From assembly GCA_003008705.1 (NCBI GenBank), contig PDUO01000001.1:1605694-1669693 (forward strand): a DNA stretch of 64,000 nucleotides, read 5' to 3'. The position numbers and the translations under genes were made by a program. Shown one piece after another: positions 1 to 10,637 of the stretch. The stretch's first letter is position 1. Every line of letters starts with the position of its first letter. Origin of the DNA: Pezicula radicicola. Its lineage: Eukaryota > Ascomycota > Leotiomycetes > Helotiales > Dermateaceae. The notes beneath the pieces are model-generated. The model saw only the letters and a program-made list of their open reading frames with translations. It had not been told where the DNA came from and made no database searches.

Positions 1-570
1 CCTCGATAGGTCTCTATGGGATTGCGGGTCGATCAAAAGAAAGAATAATACGCCTCATCTCACAACAGGAGGAAGAGAATATAGTTGAAAAGTATTAGTG
101 TCTAAAACTTTATGTCCTCTCATCATTCAAGCTAACTAACCTTTCCCCCCTGTCTGCTGGTTCTCATGAACCCTTTTCCCCTTCTATTTTTGCTCTGGTG
201 GGTTTTGTTTATTGTTTCTTAAGCTCTATTAAGCGAGGTTTAGGTGGGGGTGGCTCAAGGTTTTAATAGGTGTACCATCATGGTGAGATTCAACTATACT
301 CCGTAAGGCTTGAGTGGGTCCTTACCTAGATTCCAGGTATGCCTTTTAATTGTATAGTACCTCCCGTAGACTTGCACTTGATAAACTCTAGCCTCTTATT
401 TCCAGAGCTTGTTAGAGCCAGATTCACATAGCCGTGTGCCATAGCCCTGTAAATTTATCAAGGGCCGTCGATAAGAGAGTGTTATCAAGCGAGGGGATCA
501 CCAGATAAGGCTCCGTTACTAAAGGCTGCCCCTCAGTTCCTCCTCCAGTCTTCATCTTTCTCAGCTCACA
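1..570. other. Upstream region of the PhyH gene
   Basis: No coding region is supported here. The last 50 bases before the start codon at 571 are pyrimidine-rich (CCTCAGTTCCTCCTCC, CTTCATCTTTCTCAG), which is typical of a filamentous-fungus core promoter or 5' leader. The rest is AT-rich with no recognisable RNA gene or element. Confidence 0.5.
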
Positions 571-1584
571 ATGGCGCCCTCAAGAACATCTCCAAGTCCT
601 CACTCCGAAGTTCAAAGTGGTCTGACCAAGGAGCAACTCACAACTTGGGAACGAAATGGCTACCTCATCATCCCAGATGCCCTGAACCAAGAAACAGTCT
701 CCTCTCTCCTCCAAGAAACACACTCCATGCTCGACAGTTTCTCTCTAGACGACCATCCCATGACTAAGTTTTCTACAGGAGAAGGAACAGATGGGGAGCA
801 TGTAGGTGACGATTACTTCCTTACCAGCGGAGACAAGATCCGTTTCTTTTTCGAAGAAGGTAGGTCCAACAAACGAAAATCGACCCCACGTTAGCACTCT
901 CAAAAGCGCTTCTAACACCATAAAGATGCATTCGACAAAGCTGGAAACCTTACAAAACCAAAAGGTCGAGCGATAAATAAGATAGGCCATTATCTCCATG
1001 TTCTCTCACCACCATTTGCCTCTCTCCTCTCTCCCCAATCAACACACTCCCCAGGAGCCATCGCACGATCACTCGGCTTCCAGGAACCAAAGTGTCTCCA
1101 GAGCATGATTATTTGCAAACAACCTGAAATAGGTGGTGCAGTACCAGCACACCAGGATTCCACTTTTCTATACACCAATCCTCCCAGTGCTGTAGGCTTT
1201 TGGTACGCACTAGAAGATGCTACAATAGAAAACGGATGTTTATCATTCCTACCTGGAAGTCATAAGTGGGCTGAGGTAGACAAGAGGTTTGTGCGAAAAG
1301 CAGGAGGAACCGGTACAGAATTTGTGGATAATGAAACTGCGAGGTTCCCCCCGGGTGATAAGTACGGAGTTGCGCAAAAGGGAGGGGAGGAAGAGTATAA
1401 GATTGGTGAGGTTAAGGCTGGTACTTTGGTGTTGATTCATGGAAATCTCTTGCATAAAAGTGAGAAAAATTTGAGTCAGAAAGGGAGGATTATTTATACG
1501 TATCATGTTATTGAGGGGAGTGGTGCTGTGTATGACGAGAGGAATTGGCTGCAGCCTCCGAAGGAAGGCTTTACGAGGTTATAA
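571..1584 (+). CDS. Phytanoyl-CoA dioxygenase family protein (PHYHD1-like)
   Basis: Two exons, 571..859 and 926..1584, encode 315 residues; human PHYHD1 has about 290. The intron opens GTAGGT and joins in phase (GAA GAG then AT GCA). The protein is a predicted Fe(II)/2-oxoglutarate-dependent oxygenase of the PhyH double-stranded beta-helix fold. Visible features are an N-terminal helix typical of the family (residues ~20-50, with GYLIIPDAL), the metal-binding H-x-D in AHQDSTFL (H172, D174), the distal histidine in GNLLHKS (H273), and an arginine shortly after (KGRIIYTYH) in the position that binds 2-oxoglutarate. All metal ligands are therefore present. The family hydroxylates acyl-CoA or other small molecules; the substrate cannot be read from sequence, and PHYHD1-type members do not necessarily act on phytanoyl-CoA. 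It stands alone, convergent with the gene that follows. No peroxisomal PTS1 is seen (the C terminus is FTRL). Confidence 0.9.
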
Positions 1585-2561
1585 GTGTAGGAGATATTAC
1601 AGAATATGACAGTTCGAATACCGTTCATCGCCGAGGTTATAATTGGGAAGCTTGAAATGAATGGATATGATGCACGAAATTGAAATGTCAAGCATGGTTC
1701 TTGTGCTACAATTCATTAATACAGAATAAATAATATCACAAGGCAAAATGTCAAGTCGAATAGAAAACTTGTTCTTACAAGACCAAGTTGCCAGTTATAC
1801 TAGCAGGCAATAACACTCCAACCTGCTATTTAAGAGATGTCTGATTCTGTACAGAACTAATAAATAATTCAACTAGCGTCAACTTTAAAAAAAATCTTTC
1901 CATTGTGATGTTTAATAGCCATATGATAGCTAATCACGAAGACATAGTGCTGTGGACTTAGAAAGTACAAGAAACTATGGAATTTATGATCCAAGTCTTT
2001 CTGCAATGCTTGTATCTGTACAATAAAACAAGATTACTTCTGATGACATTTTTGTTACTACTAGCTGTAAGTAAACTGTGTTATTTAAGACCAAGCGGCT
2101 TGCTTTACCTGGATTCAGTGATATCTTATTATCTTCTTGCTCAAGACTGCTCCTGTTAACCCACTTATCTCTAATCTTATGGCCAGCCGCAGCAAAACAC
2201 GGTCACATATAAATATGTCACCAAAGCGCGAGCATTTAAAAAAAAAATCATAATACGAAGAGTGCATTTCCTATTTTGGTAGAGCTAATAAACCCTATAG
2301 TAGCGAAGACCATGCCATGAGGCAGCCCTTAAGATGCAACCTGCTCCATGAAAAACGGAGCTCAAATTTGGCTTGGAAGAAAGAGCCTATGCACCCAATT
2401 AAGCATCCATCCATCCAACCCCAAACCCAACTAGCTAGCTAGCTCCAAGTAATACAACAAGAGAAAAAAAAAGGGGGGGGGGAATATCCGTGATCAGATA
2501 TTCAACCGACCCCAAGGATCATTCCGAAGATTCGAGTCGAGGTCTACAAAGTTTCTCAGCT
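1585..2561. other. Convergent 3' region, PhyH / HRP1
   Basis: This gap should hold both 3' UTRs. It is AT-rich. A CTAG run lies at about 2430-2444, and a homopolymer pair (nine A then ten G) at 2464-2482 sits in the presumed HRP1 3' UTR. I see no gene or structured RNA. Confidence 0.5.
2464..2482. repeat. Adjacent homopolymers A9 and G10
   Basis: Nine A followed directly by ten G in the presumed 3' UTR of hrp1. The exact lengths may vary between strains or reflect sequencing error. Confidence 0.8.
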
Positions 2562-5500
2562 TTAACCTCTTGCGTATGGGTGGAATCCTCCACCGCGAGC
2601 ACCTCTACCACCACCACGATAGTTTGCTCCAGGCTTTCCAGCGTTCTTTGGTCCAGTTGGTGCATTGGCAGGAGGAGCACTAGCAGGTCCACCTTGAGGA
2701 GTGGCTGAGCCTCTGCTGCTTCCGCCTCTACCGCCTTGGAATCCGCCACGTTGATTACCACCTCCAACCTCTGGTTGTGGAACATCATCATACATGCCCT
2801 CCCATGAAGTGGGTCCACCACCCATTCCTCCATATCCTGGCTGGGCGTATTGAGATTGTTCGCGAGCTGCTCGTCGCATCTGCTGCTGCTCATACTTCTG
2901 CTGCTCGAACATTTGTTGCTCATATGCATTGTATCCAGGTGTTCCAATGCGTCCACCGGGGTTGTTCTGTCCACCAGCAGCATATGCTCCTCCGCCGCCT
3001 CCACCACCACCTCCTCCCATACCACCTTGTTGCATCTGCATCTGCTGCATTTGTTGCATTTGCTGCATCATAGCTGGGTTCATACCTTGCATGCCAGCCA
3101 TACCAGCGTTTGGGCTCTGGGGACTCTGGCTTCGACCACTCGCTCCAGCCATTTGCTGTTGCATCTGCATCTGTTGCATTTGCTGCATCTGCGCCATCAT
3201 TGCTGGGTTCATGCCTTGCATTCCGGCTGGCATACCTCGTCCTCCACCCATAGCCATCTGCTGTTGCATCATAGCAAAGTACTGTTGCATACGTTGCCAA
3301 TACTGTGCCATCAATTGTGGAGTCATACCACCAGGAGCCATCTGGCCTCCACCATTTTGTTGTTGTTGGTTAGAATTGTCTTTGAAGTCATCACCTCTCT
3401 TCTGGAATCGACCTCCTCCTCTGCCACCACCACCACCACCACCACCAGTACCTCGGCTCTCTTCTTCGTCGCGCATATTACCTCTCGGCTGTGCCTTCTT
3501 TACTTCGATGGGCTTGCCAAGAATTTCAAGTGGTGAGTCTAAGCAGGCATCGACCGCTGCTTCGCTATCGAATGTGACAAATCCGAACCCTCGTGGGCGA
3601 CCTGTGTCTTTGTCCATCATAAGGGTAGCGTCCACAACTCGTCCAAATTGCATAAAGTACTCCTTGAAGTTTTGCTCAGTAGCCTCTTGACTGACACCGC
3701 CGACAAAGATCTTGCTAGTGCGTTCTTGTTCATCTCGGGGAATAGCCCTCTTGGGATCAATCTGAATATTTTTGTTAGATATATGTTTTCCTTTCCATAG
3801 CCCTAATAAACCTGGATGAAATAATTTAATGCCTACAATTTTGCCATCTAGATAGTGCTCCTTGACCATCACTATGTTGACAGTTCGTGCATCTTTGAAT
3901 GTTAAAAAGCCGAAGCCTCGAGAACGTCCCGAAGCCCCATCTCTCATGACAGTACACTCAAGAACTTCGCCAAATTGAGAGAAATATTCCTTGAGGGATT
4001 CTACATCGTGGCCAGCAATTAGTTTACCAAATTTTATCAGAGGGCTACAGACTGTCTTCTTTTTCAATACTTACGATCCGTTGTCTCCCAGTTCAGTCCA
4101 CCAATGAACATCTTCCTAGAATCCGCCACTTATTAGCAAATGCGCTATCTCTATCATGAATTTCGTTTAATATGAAAGTGAGAAGTGCATTGGAGTCGTC
4201 GAGCTATTTCGGCATTGAGCTAGTCGCATGCGAGGTTGTCCCTCCAGGGTCTTTTGATCGCTTCTAGATACAAAGCAAGATATCCGAGCTTGATTTTGAC
4301 GCCACCCTAGTCATTCCACACGAACTGCGAAGGCGAGCTCCAATGGACAAACGCTTAGAAGGAGTGCTCTCAGGGCATCAGGCAGCGAGCAAAGGGCAAT
4401 AGGACGCTGCAACTGGGCTGGGAGAATTTGATGTGAGACTAGCCCTGAATATTGGGCCACAAATTCCACAGCAACAACCCAGTATGTCCTTGGAAGTCAT
4501 GCAACGAAGTATGACACCACAAGATATCCAAGAACAATCGTGTCTTTTGCTATCGTGATGCTAGGTACTGGCGTCGAGCCCTATTGCGCTCCCTTTTCTG
4601 CTATAGCCTATCTGCGGCCGCTCTGTCCCTGTTGCTCTATGAAGAATATCTCGACAATAGGCTATGTAGTTGTAAGGCTGACTATGGCCGCTGTTGACGT
4701 TGAATGCACTAGGCGAAAATTTGCTTCTTCTCTGCAGACTTTCCTTGCTTTCCGAATGTTTGCTAATTCGTAGCACTCAAGCAAGCCACCAGAGCCCCTA
4801 ACGCCGCCTTTTCACCTCCAACTCCCAAGACTCAAAAGTTGCCGATTGACTGCCACGGACACCCCCATCCTTCCCAATTCCAATTCACCCAGCTCCCCCA
4901 AATTTATCAATGTATCTCTGACCCAATAACGATGAATCTCAGACCACGACTTTCTGCTTGATGTCGCTGGTTTTATTTGGCTATGCCATTCCTTTGCCTG
5001 GAACACTACTTGCTTATTTTCCCAGAAGTCGTAGTAAGGGGGGTTGGGAGAGTAATGCTCTTACGACCACTCCTTTGCGTGCTAGATAGTGAAGAGGTAT
5101 TGGTTAATGAGAAAAAGAAAATTGCGACCTTACCCGTCTTCTTTTATACCCGGTCCATGGTCCTCATGTTTAAAATCATGCTTGGGAGCCTCGTAGCCAT
5201 TACTATTGCCTCCCAAGTTGAAATCTATCTCATCATCCATGTCCTGCTCACCACCATACATTTGCTGGTCTCCATCTCCGTTCTGCTCTTGTTGTTCGAC
5301 TGGTTCTTCGGCCTTCACGACAGATGGCGCTGGTTCAGCCTTAACTTCAGCTACCTCGGCAGCAGCCTTGGCTGCGTTGTCATCTTCGGTGTACCTAGGC
5401 GAAGAGTTAGCTTAGGTGTCGAGAACGATAAATGTGCTGTGATGGATAGAGTGTGGATTGGGTGTCATGAGAACTGCGATGTAAGAATCGTTTGTCGAGC

Positions 5501-5602
5501 AGCAGACCGAAGCTCTTATGTCGCGCAAAGGGACTCTGTGGGACTGGTGTACACATACAGGTCAGCGAAGAGATCCTCCTCAAAGTTCTCTGCTTCCGCC
5601 AT
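2562..5602 (-). CDS. hrp1: HRP1/NAB4-type hnRNP, two RRMs plus Q/M/G-rich tail
   Basis: Five exons on the minus strand: 5602..5559, 5394..5134, 4115..4075, 4000..3837, 3761..2562; 569 residues. All junctions are GT-AG and in phase. S. cerevisiae Hrp1 is the cleavage factor IB subunit that binds UA-rich polyadenylation signals and shuttles between nucleus and cytoplasm; the same role is inferred here. An acidic N-terminal part (residues 1-100) precedes RRM1 (~103-175; RNP2 MFIGGLNW, RNP1 SRGFGFLTF) and RRM2 (~187-262; RNP2 KIFVGGVS, RNP1 RPRGFGFVTF). After that come a Gly/Arg stretch, a Q/M-rich region with an internal duplication, and a C-terminal RGG tail. Such tails are usually disordered and arginine-methylated. 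Intron 2 is ~1018 nt (4116-5133), very long for this genome. Intron 4 (3762-3836, 75 nt) has no stop and is a multiple of three. Confidence 0.93.
3028..3231 (-). repeat. Duplicated Met/Gln-rich coding segment in hrp1
   Basis: Two copies of about 75 bp (3028-3104 and 3157-3231) encode the same segment, GMQGMNPAMM followed by a (MQQ)n run. They are separated by a short Ser/Pro-rich linker. The copies differ by point changes, so this is an old in-frame duplication within the low-complexity tail. Confidence 0.85.
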
Positions 5603-6229
5603 GGCGACTTTTAATGTTATTGAAGATGACCGATCTAATTGTCAGTTCCCGAGTGATGATGATGGTCAGGCTCAGGCTCAGGCTCAGGCTGGAGCTGGAG
5701 CTTCCACTCGATTTGTTTGAAGAGTCTGCCTTTTGAGGGGCAGAGTTGAGCGCGTCAAGATCTTGTACAGGTAAGTTGCAGAATGACCCAACTTTATCTA
5801 GGTAGTAGCAAAGAAAGAAATAAGATGGTGTTGGAAGAAGAAGTACGCGTGGAAGGCTAGAGAACGTGATGTTGGATATATGTGTCTGTCTGTCGTTCCA
5901 ACCTGACTGCAGGCGCAAGAAGATATTGGAGAAAGCACGCTAACCAACCTTAAACTAATGCGCCCGAGGCAGAAGGCGGCGGTCTGAAAAGCGGCACTGC
6001 ACTGCCATATTAATTCACCTTCGACCACCGACTTAGTAGCTCGAGTAAGTCTTTTCTCTGTCCAACTGCTGGCAGCTCTTGGATATTCATAATAATCCTA
6101 GGCAACATGCTGAAGAAGGAGACGATATTAGAACCCAATTCAGACACTGACGGTCACTTTATGAGTGCCGCTTCTCTTAAAACTAAGCCCCTTTCGGCTG
6201 GTTCCACAGTTTAAGACCATCATCTAGCA
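5603..6229. other. Upstream region of hrp1
   Basis: This is the 5' flank of hrp1 (minus) and of the candidate small gene at 6230 (plus), so probably a divergent promoter. A CTGAGC/CTGGAGC-rich stretch lies at 5665-5705 and one ACGCGT at 5845-5850. No gene is supported. Confidence 0.4.
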
Positions 6230-6745
6230 ATGCGCTCGATTGAAGGACCAAACATAGAAAGGTTGAGGGAATGGACATCTACGAACGATGTTCTCTTCTT
6301 CAAAGAACAGCAAGAAGCCGGCGCAGCAGGTAAGGAAAATACTAAATTCCAAGCAATTCTAATTGTGAGCTTGCGTGCTAACAGCTTTGTGTAGGAGATG
6401 ATCCAGGTCGGTCAGTACACACCCCACCAAGCACTCCAAGTGCTACTGTTTGCAAGATAGCTTGTTCCTGTAGCTATACGCGACATTTGAAACCATTGCT
6501 AACGCATCATTTCCATGATTTAGAAAGATCTGAGTATGTGAAAGTTCCATTGACCTGACCTTTGACGTGGTGGGGTAATGATTATCAGGACACTTTTGCT
6601 GACCCAAGGCCACCTACAGATCAAGATCTCCTTTCTGGCAGACAAAGACTTCCTCAGATGGACGTCGCGATTCCTCTCCGAAGCCTCGAGACCCAGGTCT
6701 GGTCGTGGGTGCCTCATACTCGCATGCAGATATGCTGAAGTTTGA
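6230..6745 (+). CDS. Candidate small spliced gene, unknown function
   Basis: Four exons join in phase: 6230..6329, 6395..6406, 6524..6533, 6589..6745, giving 92 residues. The supporting evidence is structural. Three consecutive GT-AG introns keep one open frame, and two have CTAAC branch points (GTGCTAACAG and TTGCTAACGC) close to their acceptors. The peptide looks like real protein (start MRSIEGPNIERLREW; middle TLLLTQGHLQIKISFL) but matches no family I recognise. Exons 2 and 3 are only 12 and 10 nt, which weakens the case. Exon 4 could instead splice further, or these exons could be 5' leader of gyp1, whose start is only 50 bases downstream. The last ~17 codons before the TGA are less protein-like. 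Confidence 0.4.
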
Positions 6746-6794
6746 TTCATTGTAGGTTTAGCTCCTGCGCTCGGCCTAGGATGAATGGTAACAG

Positions 6795-8495
6795 ATGGCG
6801 CGTAGATCAGTATCGACAACAGGTCGCCCAAGGACACCACCGTCATCTTCATATAAAAACCGCAGCGAAACGCCCCCCATACACAGGACGGCATCGGGCC
6901 TGGCATCCCCACCTCGCCGGACATATACAGATTTCATGTCTCATACGAATAACGATTGGAATGTAGAAGATGAAGATGACGAAGAAGATGAATACGGTTA
7001 TGAAAATGACGATGGGGACGATTTCGGCCTTCCCAGCATATCTAGCATGAAACGAAAAACCAAAAAGGGATCACTGCCTGTGAGCAATATTGATCCTGGA
7101 GGTGGCCTCTCGCCATGGGGTCAAGGGCTTGGTTCGAACGCGGCAAGTCTAGCATCGCGAAGGTATTCGAATAGTGCAGATATAGCTATCGAGAGGCCCA
7201 CACCCAGTTATCCAGTTGCAAAGAAAAGTGAAGGGAAGATGTTGCGGCCTCAATACAAGGAGATCCTTCGAGGTCATTGAATGTCCTGCCCAAATTTCTT
7301 GGAGATACTAACTGGATGTATAGATCCTGCGAATTCCTTGCATCTTATAAATCACCCACCCATAACTCCAAACGCCACGCCCAAGGAAATTGATGTCCAT
7401 TCTGCACGCATAACAAGAATTAATAAATTCAAAAAGATCCTCCAAGCAAGCTCTATTCCCCTAACAGACCTAAGATCTGCTGCGTGGTCTGGAATCCCAG
7501 AAGAAGTGCGTGCTATGACTTGGCAGTTATTACTTGGTTACCTACCAACGAGCAGCGAGAGACGGGTGGGAACACTGGAACGAAAACGAAAGGAGTACCT
7601 CGACGGGGTCCGGCAAGCTTTTGAACGAGGTGGAAGTTCAGCGCCTGGGGGTAAGTTGCGAGGATTGGATGAAGCGATTTGGCATCAGATCAGCATTGAC
7701 GTCCCTCGAACAAATCCTCACTTAGAGCTTTATGGCTACGAAGCCACTCAGCGGTCACTAGAAAGAATCTTGTATGTATGGGCTGTTCGACATCCAGCAA
7801 GTGGATATGTGCAAGGGATAAATGACCTTGTCACACCTTTTTGGCAAGTATTTCTGGCGACTTATATAACAGATTCGGATGTAGAGAGTGGAATGGATCC
7901 CGGACAATTACCGAAGGCAGTGTTGGATGCTGTGGAAGCAGACTCGTTTTGGTGCCTAACAAAATTATTAGATGGCATTCAGGACAACTACATATACGCG
8001 CAGCCAGGTATTCAACGACAGGTGGCAGCTCTTCGGGATCTCACGTCCAGGATAGATGCACCCCTCGCTAAGCATCTTGAACAAGAAAGCGTTGAGTTCA
8101 TTCAATTCAGCTTCCGGTGGATGAATTGTCTATTAATGCGCGAGATAAGTGTTAGGAATACCATTAGGATGTGGGATACTTACATGGTATGTTTATCTTT
8201 CCCCTTCACCCCTACATGCAAATACTAACATTTCCCAAAGGCTGAAGAGCAAGGATTTTCAGAATTTCACCTATACGTCTGCGTAGCTTTCCTGGTCAAA
8301 TGGTCGGACAGACTATTGAAGATGGATTTCCAAGAAGTGATGATGTTTCTCCAAGCTTTACCAACACGAGACTGGACTGAAAAGGACATTGAGCTCCTGC
8401 TAAGCGAAGCATTCATCTGGCAGTCTCTTTTTAAAGGGTCAGCATCACATCTTCGCGGTGGAAGCAGCACAACACCCTCAAATGCTGCTGCCTGA
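6795..8495 (+). CDS. gyp1: GYP1-like TBC domain Rab GTPase-activating protein
   Basis: Three exons, 6795..7272, 7324..8186 and 8241..8495, encode 531 residues, close to S. pombe Gyp1. Yeast Gyp1 stimulates GTP hydrolysis on Ypt1/Sec4-type Rabs at the Golgi. The TBC domain covers ~230-510 and aligns well: the arginine finger is in DVPRTNPH, the glutamine finger in GYVQGIND, followed by WCLTKLLDGIQDNY, EFIQFSFRWMNCLLMRE and IRMWDTY, then the C-terminal block DWTEKDIELLLSEAFIWQS. The N-terminal ~150 residues are Ser/Pro-rich with a very acidic patch. An in-frame TAA at 6789 lies just upstream, so the ATG at 6795 or the one at 6936 is the start, unless an upstream exon splices exactly onto 6795. 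Intron 1 has the unusual donor GTCATT but a perfect TACTAAC branch point. Confidence 0.93.
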
Positions 8496-9187
8496 CCGGA
8501 CATAGGGTAATTATGGACCCTCGAGACGGTCAACATCATTGATCGCCATGATCCTAGAGGCTTAAATCATAGCTCATCAGTTACTCGAGCTGCGGGTGCA
8601 AATCCGGAAGCCATGCGTGGTTGTGCTACAGAACATCTCCCTAAATTGAACACCAAAACCAAGGTAGCTTTGAGGGAAGCGGGCTAGCATCCGAAGTTCT
8701 GTGAGCATGTGTATCGGGCTCCTATGAAATCATGATACCCGTTGTCACATTCGAGATGTCTTGACAAGACGGATTCGGGCAAAAGAAGCCTCGATACCTT
8801 TAAAAAGAATTCAAGTTGCCTGTGGACCATTGATGCTCATTTTGTGTTATCGTGTCTGTGACAACGAGCTTATGATTCGTTTACGATCCCTGAATCCGTT
8901 CTCGAACTCATAATTTAGGTCAAGCAACACACTTGAAATGAGTAACTCGCTTAGTTTTAGTAGTTCACCAGCGCTTAAATTTAGACAACTCTTGATTTTG
9001 ATAACTTACTCTTTGGGTAACTGGCTTGATTTGGACAGCTCATATTTTGGGTTAGTTCTCCGTTTGCAATCCAGCATTATATGCACCTATGGTATCCCCC
9101 CACCAATAAACGCCGTCCTTTTTCCTCCCGGATATTTAACTGGAAAGCTAGTGGCCTGCCAGCCTACTCATAATTACGAAAGAGAAA
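8496..9187. other. Convergent 3' region, gyp1 / NASP
   Basis: No gene is supported. The right half (8933-9054) contains a degenerate array described separately. The left half is ordinary AT-rich spacer. Confidence 0.5.
8933..9054 (-). repeat. Degenerate ~18-20 bp array, minus orientation
   Basis: Read on the minus strand, the region breaks into about six units resembling GCGAGTTACTCATTTCAA. Others include AGTAAGTTATCAAAATCAA, GAGTTGTCTAAATTTAA and GAGCTGTCCAAATCAA. It belongs to the same family as the array at 41423-41512, but spacing is looser (18-21 bp). Confidence 0.6.
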
Positions 9188-10637
9188 TTATTCTTCCTTC
9201 ACACCCTCAACCTTAGCCTTCTTAGCACCATCACTCTCCTCGGCATCATCCTCTGCCTTGCGCTTCCCGTTGGAAGAAGTGCCAGCACTATCATCTGTTG
9301 GTTTGTTTTTCTTGTGCCGGACGAGACCAGTCAAATCGTTGGCGGTCTTTGTTGCCTCTTCAACTCTAGCTTTGGCTTCTGCTGGGGTTTCACCTATGGA
9401 TTCTCCAATGATACCTCCCATCAAATTGTTTTTCAATGCTTGGACATCGACTGGTGGTGCCTTTAATTCTGCCAACTAGAATAACAATTAGCTTATAGCT
9501 CAAGGAGTGAGTGAGTTCGGCTTACTCGTCCTTCCATATCAGTAATCATTTCTTTGACATCACTGATCTGCTCCCTCGTGATATCATTGTCATCCGGGTT
9601 TTTCGAAGATTCAACCTCTACCTCTTTGGCCTGGAGCTTGAGTTTTGTGCTCTCAATTGCGGCCTCCAACTCCTTGACGGCCTCATCTCGCATCGGCTGA
9701 TCCACAGCTCCCTCCTCTTTGATCGATGCGAATTCCAGAGCTAGTGATAACTTGTAATGTGCCTCGGCGAGGATTTCGTGCTCTTTGGTGTAAAGAGAGT
9801 CCTTGTACAGCAACGACGCTCTAAAGTCTTTGACAGCAGCCGCGAATTGCTCGTTCTCCAACGCAATTTCTGCTAGCAGATCATGAGTGTCTCCCAACCG
9901 CTCTTTAATATGCTTTGTCATTGGGGAGTCGCCTACAGCCTTTCCCTTGTCTTCACCTTCCTCTGGCTGCTCAAGTCTCTTGGTGAATAGAACGCGTGAA
10001 AGGTCCAGAACTTCGAATGCAGCTGCAAGATCATCCTCTTCTTCCTCTTCACCTTCGCCTTCCTCCTCCTAATTGATTGTCAGTCCCTGAAGATGATTAG
10101 AACTGTGATTCTGCTTACCTCGTCTTCTGAATCTTCAAAGTTCTCATCTCCAGTAAACTGAAATAATGGCTTCTTCGCGCCAACGTCATCCTCCGGCTTT
10201 GCGGCACTGCCATTTTGCTCTGTGATGATCGCGATACCTTCCTCAGCAACTCTATCAGGCTCTTCCTGAATCGTCTCGGGCTTCACCTTCTTTGACTTCT
10301 CCGCACCATTGGACTTGCTCTTCTTCTTCTTCTCCTCACCACCAGCTGCGCCTCCCAAAACATCGCTATTGCTCTGCCCAACTTTGAACAAGGATCTGCC
10401 ATATAAAAACAGGATCTCTGCGTTCTCAGGACTCATCTCGCCATTGAGTTCAGCCTGGAGCTCGGAAGCTCGCGCAAAGAAATCACTTGCATCGGCATAA
10501 TTCTTTTGCGCGTATTGGGCGGTACCTTTGGCGCATAGATCTGCGAGGGAAACTTTGACGGAGTTGAAGACTTCGGTGGCTGCAGCGGACTGCCCAGCTG
10601 CTGAAGTTGATGTGGTGGGTTCAATTGGTTCTGCCAT
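9188..10637 (-). CDS. NASP/SIM3/HIF1-family histone chaperone
   Basis: Three exons: 10637..10119, 10068..9526, 9475..9188; 449 residues; introns of 50 nt each. The family (SHNi-TPR) binds histones H3-H4 or CENP-A and delivers them for chromatin assembly; S. pombe Sim3 and yeast Hif1 are members. A TPR-like segment (residues ~30-110, GTAQYAQKNYADASDFFARA) is followed by a Lys-rich stretch and then a long acidic insert (~165-190) that interrupts the repeats, as is characteristic. Further TPR helices follow (GDTHDLLAEIALENEQF, KDFRASLLYK, EAHYKLSLALEF), then a coiled region and a C-terminal tail with a basic nuclear-localisation-like NGKRKAEDD and GAKKAKVE. Intron 1 falls exactly inside the acidic run. 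It is transcribed divergently from DPB2, a fitting neighbour for S-phase chromatin, though co-regulation is inference. Confidence 0.88.

Noticed and set aside
2929..3690. 253-codon plus-strand frame rich in Cys, Ile and Pro
   Set aside because: It is the antisense of the Q/M/G-rich hrp1 tail; its composition is a direct mirror of that low-complexity coding sequence.
4977..5720. 247-codon plus-strand frame
   Set aside because: It runs antisense over hrp1 exons 1 and 2, has no domain and no splice or start support.
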